A DNA stretch of 64,000 bases from Heliomicrobium modesticaldum Ice1 (lineage in GTDB: Bacteria; Bacillota; Desulfitobacteriia; Heliobacteriales; Heliobacteriaceae), in NCBI RefSeq assembly GCF_000019165.1, contig NC_010337.2:723501-787500 (forward strand), written 5' to 3'. The position numbers and the translations under genes were made by a program. Each line of letters begins with the position of its first letter. The first letter of the stretch is position 1. Shown piece by piece: positions 16,028 to 25,091 of this stretch. The notes below the pieces were generated by a model. It saw nothing but the letters and a program-made list of their open reading frames with translations. It ran no database searches and had not been told where the DNA came from.

Positions 16028-17941
16028 GAGGCCGTCTAGAAAATAAGCAAATTCCCTAGCCAGCCCTTGCAAAAGCATGATTTTTTAATACAAACAGCAA
16101 AAAACTAGAGTCTTTTTATCGGTCTCACCGGCCCTTTTTGAGGATTTTCCTCAAAAAGGGCAGATCTCCCCCTTGCACCTTATGCGGCTTTTTTGAAAGC
16201 AACACCGCGTAAGGCACTCACCTCCAACACCATGGTTGCATTCTTATCATTTCGTAGACGGTTGAGTTTTTGAAAGTTCGCCGCTAACGCGCTGAGCCGG
16301 GCGGCATAAGCCAGATTTCGTTTTCCGATACGGCGAACCCGGCGCAGTCCGTAACGGTTGACCAGTTCATTTTGCTTGGCTTCGATGCGGCTGCGAAGAC
16401 GCATCTGTTCCTTATAGATTTTCGTTTGGGAGTGCTTTGCCGCCTCGAGCATGACACCATAGGCGTTGTGAATAAAAATCGTGCGCCGATGTTTCTTTTC
16501 TTTAAAACAGGTCGTGTAACGAGGGCAGTGCTTGCAATCATGGTCCTTGGCGCGAAGCACGAAGTTCTTCCCATCTGCCACTTCCGAATAGGTGGTGATG
16601 ACTTTTCCTCTCGGGCAGATCAGTTGTGTTTGGTCTTCGGAAACTTGAAATCCCTCGCCCGCGAGGATATCACATTTTGTCTTTGGTGAAAGTGGCGCCA
16701 CTACGTCAATGCCTTTTTCCTTGAGGGTGACACGGTCATCGCCCGCACCATAGTGGGTATCTCCAATGATCGTCGGGTTTTCTACACAATCGGTGGGAAG
16801 CTGATCCGCTAACGGCACCAGACTGGAGCCGTCATAGTCGTTGGCTTTCATGGCCTCGGCGGCGGCGATAAATCCGGAATTTCCGACTTCGACGATGGCC
16901 ATCTTATACCCGCGCCATTTCGTCTTGCCCTTACAACCGAAACGGGCTTCGCTGTCTACAGCCGAAACTATCATATCTTTGACAGAACCGCCGGGGGCTA
17001 TCTCAAGAGTTCCATCATCTTTCCGAATGATTCGTTCACGGAGGATACGGCAAAGCAAAAGGGCGTAATGAATGACATCGGGCTTCTTCTTCCACGAAGC
17101 CTCCGATGACTCCACGTAGGCCAGCAGTTCGTCAGCCTCGCTGACCACTTCAACAAGCCGTTCCATTTTGGCCTTATCGTCCAGGTTATGCTCTTTCACT
17201 TCCGTCACTGTTTCCAGGTAACGTACCGCCCGAGGGGCATGGGGGATTGCATGCCATGGAACACTGTATTGCTTCGCCAAAAGACGCACCAACAGGCGCA
17301 TGGCTTGGCGGATCAGTTCGATGGTCGTGGGGGCACTGATGGGAGCTATGACATGGGTCGTGTCCGTTATCCAAGGTTCTTTCCCTGTCAAAACGCCCAG
17401 GTAGTACATCAACCGGATAAAGCGATCGAGATAGACCTTATCAAGTTCCTTTTGGATGAGCCGTTGCCGGTGGACGCCAAAATTGGCGTGATCAATGCCC
17501 GGTTCATCGAGGGCCATTCCTAACGCAAACTTGACCTCGATGTTCACACGTGTCTGTGCTTCCATCCCCCGGTCTGTTTCGCCCAGCATTTCCTGTAACA
17601 TGCAGGCCATCGTCATCTGCCGGGCCGCATGACTGGGACGTCCGTTGTCAAGGCAATAGAGACCTGTAAAATCCTCCGGTTGTATTAATAGGGGCGCCAA
17701 TTCACGAAACAGGCGAAAGACGGAATCGGCAGGCACAAGTTGGTCCCAGAGGGCTGCAAAGTCGTAAAAGCTAACTTGGGGGTCCACATCGAATCGAAAC
17801 AAGGTACATCGCCTCGCTATAAACAGTCTTTGTACCTATATCCTTCGACGCGAAGAGTCGAATTCCCTTTAAATTCCACCAATTTCCATATAAAAACGTC
17901 TTGCTTTTTGCCCTCTCTTGAGGGGGTTTTTAGACAGACTC
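16028..17941 (-). mobile_element. IS1182-family insertion sequence, copy 1
   Basis: A 1,914-bp element. Its ends form an imperfect terminal inverted repeat: left GAGGCCGTCTAGAAAA, right (reverse complement) GAGTCTGTCTAAAAAC. It is flanked by a 5-bp direct repeat ATGTA (16,023-16,027 and 17,942-17,946). It is identical, as far as I can read, to copy 2 exactly 7,150 bp away, so both inserted recently. A strong hairpin (GCCCTTTTTGAGG ... CCTCAAAAAGGGC) near 16,131-16,160 follows the transposase gene. Confidence 0.92.
16180..17802 (-). CDS. IS1182-family transposase
   Basis: A 540-aa DDE transposase. The N-terminal DUF772-type domain starts MFRFDVDPQVSFYDFAALWD and includes ANFGVHRQRLIQKEL; DTTHVIAPI carries the first catalytic Asp, DTHYGAGDDRV the second acidic region, and the C-terminal part has the Cys cluster CKHCPRYTTCF and the LAYAARLSALAANFQKL helix. 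It appears intact and probably active, since a second identical copy exists in the window. Confidence 0.95.
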   Translation of the reverse strand: MFRFDVDPQVSFYDFAALWDQLVPADSVFRLFRELAPLLIQPEDFTGLYCLDNGRPSHAARQMTMACMLQEMLGETDRGMEAQTRVNIEVKFALGMALDEPGIDHANFGVHRQRLIQKELDKVYLDRFIRLMYYLGVLTGKEPWITDTTHVIAPISAPTTIELIRQAMRLLVRLLAKQYSVPWHAIPHAPRAVRYLETVTEVKEHNLDDKAKMERLVEVVSEADELLAYVESSEASWKKKPDVIHYALLLCRILRERIIRKDDGTLEIAPGGSVKDMIVSAVDSEARFGCKGKTKWRGYKMAIVEVGNSGFIAAAEAMKANDYDGSSLVPLADQLPTDCVENPTIIGDTHYGAGDDRVTLKEKGIDVVAPLSPKTKCDILAGEGFQVSEDQTQLICPRGKVITTYSEVADGKNFVLRAKDHDCKHCPRYTTCFKEKKHRRTIFIHNAYGVMLEAAKHSQTKIYKEQMRLRSRIEAKQNELVNRYGLRRVRRIGKRNLAYAARLSALAANFQKLNRLRNDKNATMVLEVSALRGVAFKKAA

Positions 17942-18393
17942 ATGTAATAATCCGGCTCTGCCAGCGCTTGCGCTTTCTCGCCGGACGTCTCGCTCCGCTC
18001 CGGCCGACCCTGTTGCTCCCACTGGACAAACTGGTCATAGCTTCGCACGTCGAAAGCGACGACACCCAGGCGCGGGTCGGCCTGAAAGCGGGAGACCATT
18101 CGTGTGATGGCGTCGTAAGCCGGAAAGGAGTCATCATCAAGGATCAGCACATACTCACCGCGGGCCTGCCGGAATCCGGCGTTGTACCCCTCGACGCCCA
18201 GGTTTTTTCCTGTCTCGATGAGGCGCACCTCGGGAAACTCTGCACGGACCATGGCGACGCTGTCGTCAGTGGAACCGTTGTCGACGACGATGATCTCCAG
18301 CGGGCGGTAGGGTTGCTCTCGAAGGCGAGTCAGCCCTTCTTTCAGATCATTTCGCCGGTTCCAGTTCAGGATGACGACAGACACCAGTTCCAT
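17942..18393 (-). pseudogene. Family 2 glycosyltransferase, 5' part (split by IS copy 1)
   Basis: This is the N-terminal half of a GT2 enzyme: SVVILNWNRRNDLKEGL, VVDNGSTDDSVAM, GKNLGVEGYNAGFRQARGEY and the DDD metal motif LILDDDSFP. It starts at 18393 (GGAGG 7 bases upstream), overlapping the end of manC by 47 bp, and runs to EPDYYM, where the IS1182 element begins. The remainder of the gene is at 15,566-16,027. The intact gene would have encoded about 300 residues. Confidence 0.88.
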
Positions 18394-19777
18394 CGGATAA
18401 CCTCCCATATACATCATCAAACCGGACGATATCGTCTTCTCCCAGATAACTCCCGTTTTGCACCTCAATGATCTCCAGCGGAATTTTTCCGGGATTGCTC
18501 AGACGATGCCTTGCCGTTTTGGGCACAAACAAACTCTCATTCTCGTGAATCCACCTCGTCTGGTCGTCGACGGTGACGCAGGCCGTCCCTTGCAGGACGA
18601 TCCAGTGTTCGCTGCGGTGGTAATGCATCTGCAGGCTCAACTGGCTGCCCGGCGTAACGACGATGTGTTTCACCTTATACCCCGGCGCCTCCGCCAGGAC
18701 GGTGTATTTTCCCCAGGGCCGGAATTGGGTGGGATGTTCTGACGCCTCCCTTCGCCCGCGACCCCTCAGTTGTTCCACGAGGGACTTGATCTTTTGAGAG
18801 TGGCCCTTCTGCGCGACGACGATCACATCGGAGGTCTCCACCACGAGGGTGTCCGTCAGGCCGATCCCCGCCACCAGGCGCCCATTGCTCATCAGCAGCG
18901 ACTCATGACAGTCGATGGCGTGGCAATCCCCTGCCAGCACGTTGCCCTCTTCATCTTTGGTCAGGGCGTCAAAAATGGCATCCCAAGAGCCGATATCACT
19001 CCAAAATAGCGACAACGGGATAACGATCCCCCGATCTGATTTCTCTGCCACGGCGTAGTCGATCGACACCGAAGGCATCTGTTCAAAACGGGCCAAGGAC
19101 TGCTCGAAGGATTCGGCAACGCCATTGTAAATCTCAGGCGCATGGCTCTTCAGTTCCGCAAAAACCGTTTCGATCTGCATCGCGTACATCCCGGAATTCC
19201 AATAGTAATTCCCTTGCCGCAAAAAGGCCTCCGCCACACTCCGTTCCGGTTTTTCCGTAAAGCCTGTCACTGCAAACCCGCCGTGACAGGGTGCGCCTGC
19301 CTGAATATAGCCGTAACCGGTCTCCGGCTTTTCCGGCAGCACGCCGAGGGTGACGATCTTCCCTTGCCCGGCGCCTTCGACGGCCTGCTTGACGGCGTTG
19401 ACAAAACCATCCACCGGTGAAATCAGGTGATCCGACGGCGAGACAAAGAGGACCTCCTCATCGCCGCATCCCAGGACATCAGCGCAATAGCGGGCAGCCA
19501 GGGCGATGGCCGGCGCCGTGTTGCGCGCCGCCGGTTCCAGGAGGATGTGGGCCGCTAAAGCGCCGCAGAGGCGGAGCTCCGTCTGCACATGGTGATAATA
19601 GACCTGATTGGTGACAACCACCATGTCGGCAGGGTTGGCAACCGCCAAGAACCGCTCGACCGTCTGCGCCAGCAGCGACTTTCCCCCTTGCAGGCGCAAA
19701 AACTGTTTGGGATAGTCCTGCCGGGAGAGGGGGAACAGCCGTGTCCCCCCGCCACCGGCCAAGATGACGACTTTCAC
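18347..19777 (-). CDS. manC: Mannose-1-phosphate guanylyltransferase / mannose-6-phosphate isomerase
   Basis: A 476-aa bifunctional-type enzyme that makes GDP-mannose from mannose-1-P and GTP. The pyrophosphorylase signature VVILAGGGGTRLFPLSR begins at residue 3, FVSPSDHLI and FTEKPERSVAEAFL follow, and WNSGMYAM and IVIPLSLFWSDIGSWDA complete the nucleotidyltransferase part. The C-terminal cupin (RPWGKYTVLAEAPGYKVKHI, QLSLQMHYHRSEHW) is the isomerase-type domain. The ribosome site GGGGGTGA precedes the ATG. ManB downstream supplies its substrate, so a GDP-mannose-derived sugar is part of the glycan. Confidence 0.95.
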   Translation of the reverse strand: MKVVILAGGGGTRLFPLSRQDYPKQFLRLQGGKSLLAQTVERFLAVANPADMVVVTNQVYYHHVQTELRLCGALAAHILLEPAARNTAPAIALAARYCADVLGCGDEEVLFVSPSDHLISPVDGFVNAVKQAVEGAGQGKIVTLGVLPEKPETGYGYIQAGAPCHGGFAVTGFTEKPERSVAEAFLRQGNYYWNSGMYAMQIETVFAELKSHAPEIYNGVAESFEQSLARFEQMPSVSIDYAVAEKSDRGIVIPLSLFWSDIGSWDAIFDALTKDEEGNVLAGDCHAIDCHESLLMSNGRLVAGIGLTDTLVVETSDVIVVAQKGHSQKIKSLVEQLRGRGRREASEHPTQFRPWGKYTVLAEAPGYKVKHIVVTPGSQLSLQMHYHRSEHWIVLQGTACVTVDDQTRWIHENESLFVPKTARHRLSNPGKIPLEIIEVQNGSYLGEDDIVRFDDVYGRLSDGTGVCRHPELEPAK

Positions 19778-19801
19778 ATGGTCACCCCCTGCGGCGAATC
19801 G

Positions 19802-20211
19802 TTAGAGGGGAACTTGACATCCAAGCTTCCCATCGTAGAGCCGGATCAGTTGAACCCTTTCGGGAAGGACCGGTTGCAATTCCTCGTAAATCTCATGTTC
19901 AAAGGCTGCCGACGAGATGATGATATCGGAGCAATCCTCCTGGCGCTCGGCGAAAAACCGCTCTTTGGCGTACACGGGCAGACCGTGGAGCACCCTGCCG
20001 TCTTTATGGGGATTGGAATCGACGATCCCTTTGATCTTCTCCCTGGCAAAGCCTTTGTTGGTGAGCAGATCCAATAGCCGCATCGTATGAACCCCGCCCC
20101 CCAGATGTACGCCTGTTCGCCAGGCAACGCCTGTTCTAGGCGGGATACAAAGGCTGTCTCCTGCTCCCGCCAGTAGGCCTCCCCTTCCGGCGACATCTTC
20201 GAGAGTTCCAC
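19802..20211 (-). pseudogene. Rossmann-type sugar-nucleotide-binding protein, frameshifted
   Basis: Two frames together give one ~135-aa protein. GTG at 20211 starts VELSKMSPEGEAYWREQETA and runs to AYIWGAG; the continuation HTMRLLDLLTNKGF ... DSNPHKDGRVLHGLPVY ... DIIISSAAFEHEI is in another frame ending at 19802. Adding one G to the run near 20,092 would restore YIWGAGVHTMRLLDLL. The product would be the same GAG-x-F(V/I)D(N/S) module seen at the C-termini of other proteins in this island. It could be a sequencing error or real decay; the neighbouring radical SAM gene is also broken. Confidence 0.7.
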
Positions 20212-21108
20212 CTACCGGTCATAGAGGGTCATATCGCGGACATCCTGTTTCTGCCAGAATTCCTCCTGTTCCATCGTCGTTCCGCAAAAACAGGTGCGCA
20301 TCGGGCAGCGCTACGGCTCCGCAAGCTTTTTGCCGGTAAAGGTAACCGGCGCTTCCGACAAGAAATTGAAGATCTCGCGGAAAGCCTGGTGTTCGCATGG
20401 ATTCACCCGCCCGCTCTCCAGATAGATGTTGAAACGGCTGTATCCAGCCCGGCAGCAGCGCATCGTAGGCTGATGAAAGCCGTATTCCGATAAAAACCGC
20501 GTATGGACCGTCCGGTAGGCGCTTACAATATACTCCCGTTCCTCTGGGGAATAGGCCTCCGGGTATCGTTTGCCCTGGTGTTCTCCCACCAGGAAATTGG
20601 GGCACATGACGGCGCCCAGTGTGGTGAACCGCTCGGCCATCGCCGGATAACGGGCGATCCGTTCCGGTAGCATCACATAGATGACGGTGGTATAGACGTT
20701 CAAAGCGGTCAGGATCCGGACGTTATGTTCAAAAATGGCGTCATAGTGCGGATTTTGCTCATGTATGGGGTGGTAGGACAGCTTGATTTTGGCCAAACGG
20801 CGAATCGTATCGTCAGTGAAGAGATGATCGAGGGCGATAGAACCGTTGGTCGTCATGCAGATACGGTGCCGTGGCGCCAACTGGCTGTATAACGCAGCAA
20901 AGTCCAGGTTGATGAGCGGTTCTCCCCCTAAAAAGTTGATGTCCCATATCCCGGTCTCATCAAAAAACGTCCCTAAACGCGACAGCTTTTACCGATAGGA
21001 GGCCCAGTCCTGGGGCACGTTCGCTCTCGCTCCAAGACAAAAAGAACAATTGAAATTGCAGTGCTCCCATAAATTCACGGCCGCGCTTAACCGTTCCAGT
21101 TCCGCCAT
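20212..21108 (-). pseudogene. Radical SAM / SPASM-type enzyme with two in-frame stops
   Basis: Translation from ATG 21108 gives MAELERLSAAVNLWEHCNFN with the CxxxCxxC iron-sulfur motif (CNFNCSFC, residues 17-24), then a TAA at codon 40 (20,989-20,991). The same frame continues with INFLGGEPLINLDF (the GGE motif) and MTTNGS, a SPASM-like RCCRAGYS ... NPCEHQAF, then a TAG at codon 266 (20,311-20,313), and ends RCPMRTCFCG ... MTLYDR with TAG at 20,212. Both stops lie in otherwise well-conserved sequence. Such enzymes occur in flagellar and surface glycan clusters, but the substrate is unknown. A shorter product could begin inside, without the first cluster. Confidence 0.8.
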
Positions 21109-21129
21109 CGGTTCACCGCCTCATCGATT

Positions 21130-22533
21130 TCATATCACGTCGGCAGCCTTCCGTCCAGGTTGCGTTTCCTGCACCCGTTGACGGCGACTCTTGCCTAGAT
21201 CGATCAGTTTCTGCCGCAACACCGGCAGGAACCGTGCAATATACCCCTGATAGACCTGGTCATACCGCTGGAGAGCGCGCCGATCTTCCTCCGAGTGGAC
21301 GACATTCATATACGCGTCCACATACAACCCGACCTGTTCCGAGAGTTCATGGCGAACATCGGCGATCTGCCGGCAGGTTTGACACAACAGGAACGACCGG
21401 TCTGCGTCAGGAACGCCCTCCATCACCGGATGAGCAGGGAATTGGAGGGCCAGTTCGGCCGCAGGGAGTTCGCGCGACGCCAGCGACAGGCGGAGTCCCG
21501 GCTTGGCGGCAAGCATCCCGTTCACGATCTCCCGGAGAACCCGGATATCCCCGCAGTCCAGCAAGACCACCTGCTCCGTAGCCTGGAACACCTCGGCCAA
21601 CCGGTTTTGCTCACTCTCCCGCTCGAAGATCCTTTCCGGTCCGGCTTGACCGCGAGTCCCTGTGAGGGCGTCTGCGACGGCCATGAAGAGCGTCTTCACC
21701 GTGTTGTGTTGTCCTTTATACTCGGAGAAAAATGCAGCCTGGGCCAGTTCAGCGCAGAGGGCCTCTGCGAAGCGTTCCAGCGTCCCTCCATCGAGAGCCC
21801 TGGCGAAGAAATGGATCCGGTTCCGCCAAAAGTAGTACGTCGCGAAGGTGTTCTTGCGGACAGCGGCGCCCATCTTGTGCCAGGCTTTGGATCCTGCAAA
21901 TGCTACCACCCGGCGCCCCAACCTTCTCATCCGGTAAAACCATTCCACGTCGTCCCAGTAGATGAAACAGCCTTCGTCCATCAAACCGACCTTCCGCAGG
22001 ACATCGGCGCGGAGCATGACAGAACAGGCGGGCACATAGTCACACTCCATGATGTCAGGCAGATCGCCCCTATCGATATGGTTCTTGAAATGGGGTTTGA
22101 GGTGAAAACGCTCCCAATCGATGTTGGCGCCCAACTCCTGGAGTTGGTTAGGGTGAGCGTGTTTATACAACCTCGACCCAGCCGCCGCTACGTCAGGATG
22201 TTCTTCCATGAAGACGTGCAGCGCGCCGATGGCGTCCGCTTCCACGAACACGTCGTTGTCGAGAAGATGGATGTACTCGTATGCTTGCGAGAGCGCCCAC
22301 CGGATGCCCCTGTTAAAACCACCGGCACCGCCAAGATTTTGCTCGTTCCGCAACAGGATCACCTGATCCCCATAAGCGGCGGCGACGGCCTCGGCAGAGC
22401 CGTCGGTGGAAGCGTTGTCGACGACACAGAGATCGAATCCACGAAACCGGCTGGCCAGCACCGCATCGATGCACGCCAACAAGTCCTCTTTTTTATTCCA
22501 GTTGCAGATAACGACGGCTACGGGATGAGCCAT
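21130..22533 (-). CDS. Family 2 glycosyltransferase
   Basis: A 467-aa GT-A enzyme. AVVICNWNKKEDLLACIDA, CVVDNASTDGSAEAV, NEQNLGGAGGFNRGI and the metal-binding LLDNDVF (90-96) form the nucleotide-sugar part; VPACSVMLRADVL and YWDDVEWFYRMRRLG the acceptor part. The pattern resembles rhamnosyl/galactofuranosyl transferases (GlfT/WbbL type), which would fit the Glf gene in the island. The C-terminal ~170 residues are helical and of unknown role. ATG is preceded by AAGGGATG. It lies 21 bp before the radical SAM gene, so it is probably in the same operon. Confidence 0.9.
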   Translation of the reverse strand: MAHPVAVVICNWNKKEDLLACIDAVLASRFRGFDLCVVDNASTDGSAEAVAAAYGDQVILLRNEQNLGGAGGFNRGIRWALSQAYEYIHLLDNDVFVEADAIGALHVFMEEHPDVAAAGSRLYKHAHPNQLQELGANIDWERFHLKPHFKNHIDRGDLPDIMECDYVPACSVMLRADVLRKVGLMDEGCFIYWDDVEWFYRMRRLGRRVVAFAGSKAWHKMGAAVRKNTFATYYFWRNRIHFFARALDGGTLERFAEALCAELAQAAFFSEYKGQHNTVKTLFMAVADALTGTRGQAGPERIFERESEQNRLAEVFQATEQVVLLDCGDIRVLREIVNGMLAAKPGLRLSLASRELPAAELALQFPAHPVMEGVPDADRSFLLCQTCRQIADVRHELSEQVGLYVDAYMNVVHSEEDRRALQRYDQVYQGYIARFLPVLRQKLIDLGKSRRQRVQETQPGRKAADVI

Positions 22534-22579
22534 GGATCAGACATCCCTTTCTTCGATCGTTCCGTAGATCTTCGCCGGC

Positions 22580-23177
22580 TCAATAGGCCGTATAGATCCT
22601 GGGCCGCCCCAGAGGGGCATACCTCCGCTCGATCTCCCCGCGGATCTCGTCGAGATAGGCGATGGAGCCGACGGCAAAGACAGCATTTCCTTTTGACGCA
22701 GCTTCCTCCAGGGAGACAACCTGCACACCCTCCAGAGACTTGCCCCATAGATGTTGTTTTTTATCGATAAAAAACAGCACACGCAAGCCCTGCATAGCGG
22801 CCAACTGGAACAGGACGCGGCCTGCCTCTCCGGCGCCGTAGATCATCAACTCCCGGACGCCATCGGCCACGATCCGCGCCACCAGAGCGTGAAAGGCGAC
22901 GACATAGCTGCCCCGGCGCCTGCGCTTCAGGTGTTGTTGGAAAAAGTACAGCGGGTAGCGACGCGTGACGATCAATTGCGGCCAATAGACGTTGCCGTAT
23001 CTCCAGCCGTACGAGGAAAGCTCCAAAAAGCGTTCCACGCCGTCCCGCTGCATCAGTTCGTCCGCAGCGGCATCCCACAAACGGCGGCAAGCTTTACTGC
23101 CAAAGTTATCGTCATGGAGCAGTCCGCCCAATTGTTCGGCCTCGTCAGGTGTGGGCATCTCAATCATCCGATTAAGT
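22580..23177 (-). pseudogene. HAD-type glycan protein, 3' part with Rossmann module (split by IS copy 2)
   Basis: The frame enters from the IS end and reads NRMIEMPTPDEAEQLGGLL, FGSKACRRLWDAAADELM, then a C-terminal Rossmann-like module: LMIYGAGEAGRVLFQLAAMQ, LFFIDKKQHLWGKSLEG, AVFAVGSIAYLDEI. Excising the IS and one TAAGT copy fuses it in frame to the 5' part (25,092-26,892) as RDILAILNRMIEM. An isolated start at 23167 could give a 195-aa peptide containing only the C-terminal module. Confidence 0.85.
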
Positions 23178-25091
23178 GAGGCCGTCTAGAAAATAAGCAA
23201 ATTCCCTAGCCAGCCCTTGCAAAAGCATGATTTTTTAATACAAACAGCAAAAAACTAGAGTCTTTTTATCGGTCTCACCGGCCCTTTTTGAGGATTTTCC
23301 TCAAAAAGGGCAGATCTCCCCCTTGCACCTTATGCGGCTTTTTTGAAAGCAACACCGCGTAAGGCACTCACCTCCAACACCATGGTTGCATTCTTATCAT
23401 TTCGTAGACGGTTGAGTTTTTGAAAGTTCGCCGCTAACGCGCTGAGCCGGGCGGCATAAGCCAGATTTCGTTTTCCGATACGGCGAACCCGGCGCAGTCC
23501 GTAACGGTTGACCAGTTCATTTTGCTTGGCTTCGATGCGGCTGCGAAGACGCATCTGTTCCTTATAGATTTTCGTTTGGGAGTGCTTTGCCGCCTCGAGC
23601 ATGACACCATAGGCGTTGTGAATAAAAATCGTGCGCCGATGTTTCTTTTCTTTAAAACAGGTCGTGTAACGAGGGCAGTGCTTGCAATCATGGTCCTTGG
23701 CGCGAAGCACGAAGTTCTTCCCATCTGCCACTTCCGAATAGGTGGTGATGACTTTTCCTCTCGGGCAGATCAGTTGTGTTTGGTCTTCGGAAACTTGAAA
23801 TCCCTCGCCCGCGAGGATATCACATTTTGTCTTTGGTGAAAGTGGCGCCACTACGTCAATGCCTTTTTCCTTGAGGGTGACACGGTCATCGCCCGCACCA
23901 TAGTGGGTATCTCCAATGATCGTCGGGTTTTCTACACAATCGGTGGGAAGCTGATCCGCTAACGGCACCAGACTGGAGCCGTCATAGTCGTTGGCTTTCA
24001 TGGCCTCGGCGGCGGCGATAAATCCGGAATTTCCGACTTCGACGATGGCCATCTTATACCCGCGCCATTTCGTCTTGCCCTTACAACCGAAACGGGCTTC
24101 GCTGTCTACAGCCGAAACTATCATATCTTTGACAGAACCGCCGGGGGCTATCTCAAGAGTTCCATCATCTTTCCGAATGATTCGTTCACGGAGGATACGG
24201 CAAAGCAAAAGGGCGTAATGAATGACATCGGGCTTCTTCTTCCACGAAGCCTCCGATGACTCCACGTAGGCCAGCAGTTCGTCAGCCTCGCTGACCACTT
24301 CAACAAGCCGTTCCATTTTGGCCTTATCGTCCAGGTTATGCTCTTTCACTTCCGTCACTGTTTCCAGGTAACGTACCGCCCGAGGGGCATGGGGGATTGC
24401 ATGCCATGGAACACTGTATTGCTTCGCCAAAAGACGCACCAACAGGCGCATGGCTTGGCGGATCAGTTCGATGGTCGTGGGGGCACTGATGGGAGCTATG
24501 ACATGGGTCGTGTCCGTTATCCAAGGTTCTTTCCCTGTCAAAACGCCCAGGTAGTACATCAACCGGATAAAGCGATCGAGATAGACCTTATCAAGTTCCT
24601 TTTGGATGAGCCGTTGCCGGTGGACGCCAAAATTGGCGTGATCAATGCCCGGTTCATCGAGGGCCATTCCTAACGCAAACTTGACCTCGATGTTCACACG
24701 TGTCTGTGCTTCCATCCCCCGGTCTGTTTCGCCCAGCATTTCCTGTAACATGCAGGCCATCGTCATCTGCCGGGCCGCATGACTGGGACGTCCGTTGTCA
24801 AGGCAATAGAGACCTGTAAAATCCTCCGGTTGTATTAATAGGGGCGCCAATTCACGAAACAGGCGAAAGACGGAATCGGCAGGCACAAGTTGGTCCCAGA
24901 GGGCTGCAAAGTCGTAAAAGCTAACTTGGGGGTCCACATCGAATCGAAACAAGGTACATCGCCTCGCTATAAACAGTCTTTGTACCTATATCCTTCGACG
25001 CGAAGAGTCGAATTCCCTTTAAATTCCACCAATTTCCATATAAAAACGTCTTGCTTTTTGCCCTCTCTTGAGGGGGTTTTTAGACAGACTC
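23178..25091 (-). mobile_element. IS1182-family insertion sequence, copy 2
   Basis: A second 1,914-bp copy in the same orientation as copy 1 and apparently identical to it, flanked by its own 5-bp target duplication TAAGT (23,173-23,177 and 25,092-25,096). The different duplications show two independent insertions rather than a duplication of the region. Recombination between the two copies would delete the 7,150 bp between them. Confidence 0.93.
23330..24952 (-). CDS. IS1182-family transposase
   Basis: A 540-aa DDE transposase identical in sequence to the one at 16,180-17,802, with the same DTTHVIAPI catalytic region and C-terminal Cys cluster. It is intact. Confidence 0.95.
   Translation of the reverse strand: MFRFDVDPQVSFYDFAALWDQLVPADSVFRLFRELAPLLIQPEDFTGLYCLDNGRPSHAARQMTMACMLQEMLGETDRGMEAQTRVNIEVKFALGMALDEPGIDHANFGVHRQRLIQKELDKVYLDRFIRLMYYLGVLTGKEPWITDTTHVIAPISAPTTIELIRQAMRLLVRLLAKQYSVPWHAIPHAPRAVRYLETVTEVKEHNLDDKAKMERLVEVVSEADELLAYVESSEASWKKKPDVIHYALLLCRILRERIIRKDDGTLEIAPGGSVKDMIVSAVDSEARFGCKGKTKWRGYKMAIVEVGNSGFIAAAEAMKANDYDGSSLVPLADQLPTDCVENPTIIGDTHYGAGDDRVTLKEKGIDVVAPLSPKTKCDILAGEGFQVSEDQTQLICPRGKVITTYSEVADGKNFVLRAKDHDCKHCPRYTTCFKEKKHRRTIFIHNAYGVMLEAAKHSQTKIYKEQMRLRSRIEAKQNELVNRYGLRRVRRIGKRNLAYAARLSALAANFQKLNRLRNDKNATMVLEVSALRGVAFKKAA

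Noticed and set aside
16023-17946. IS1182 copies as a composite transposon carrying the genes between them
   Set aside because: Each copy has its own distinct 5-bp target duplication, so they inserted independently into resident genes.
20311-20313. TAG in the radical SAM gene as a pyrrolysine codon
   Set aside because: A TAA occurs in the same frame upstream, the neighbouring gene is frameshifted, and no pyl genes are seen in the window; simple decay explains it.
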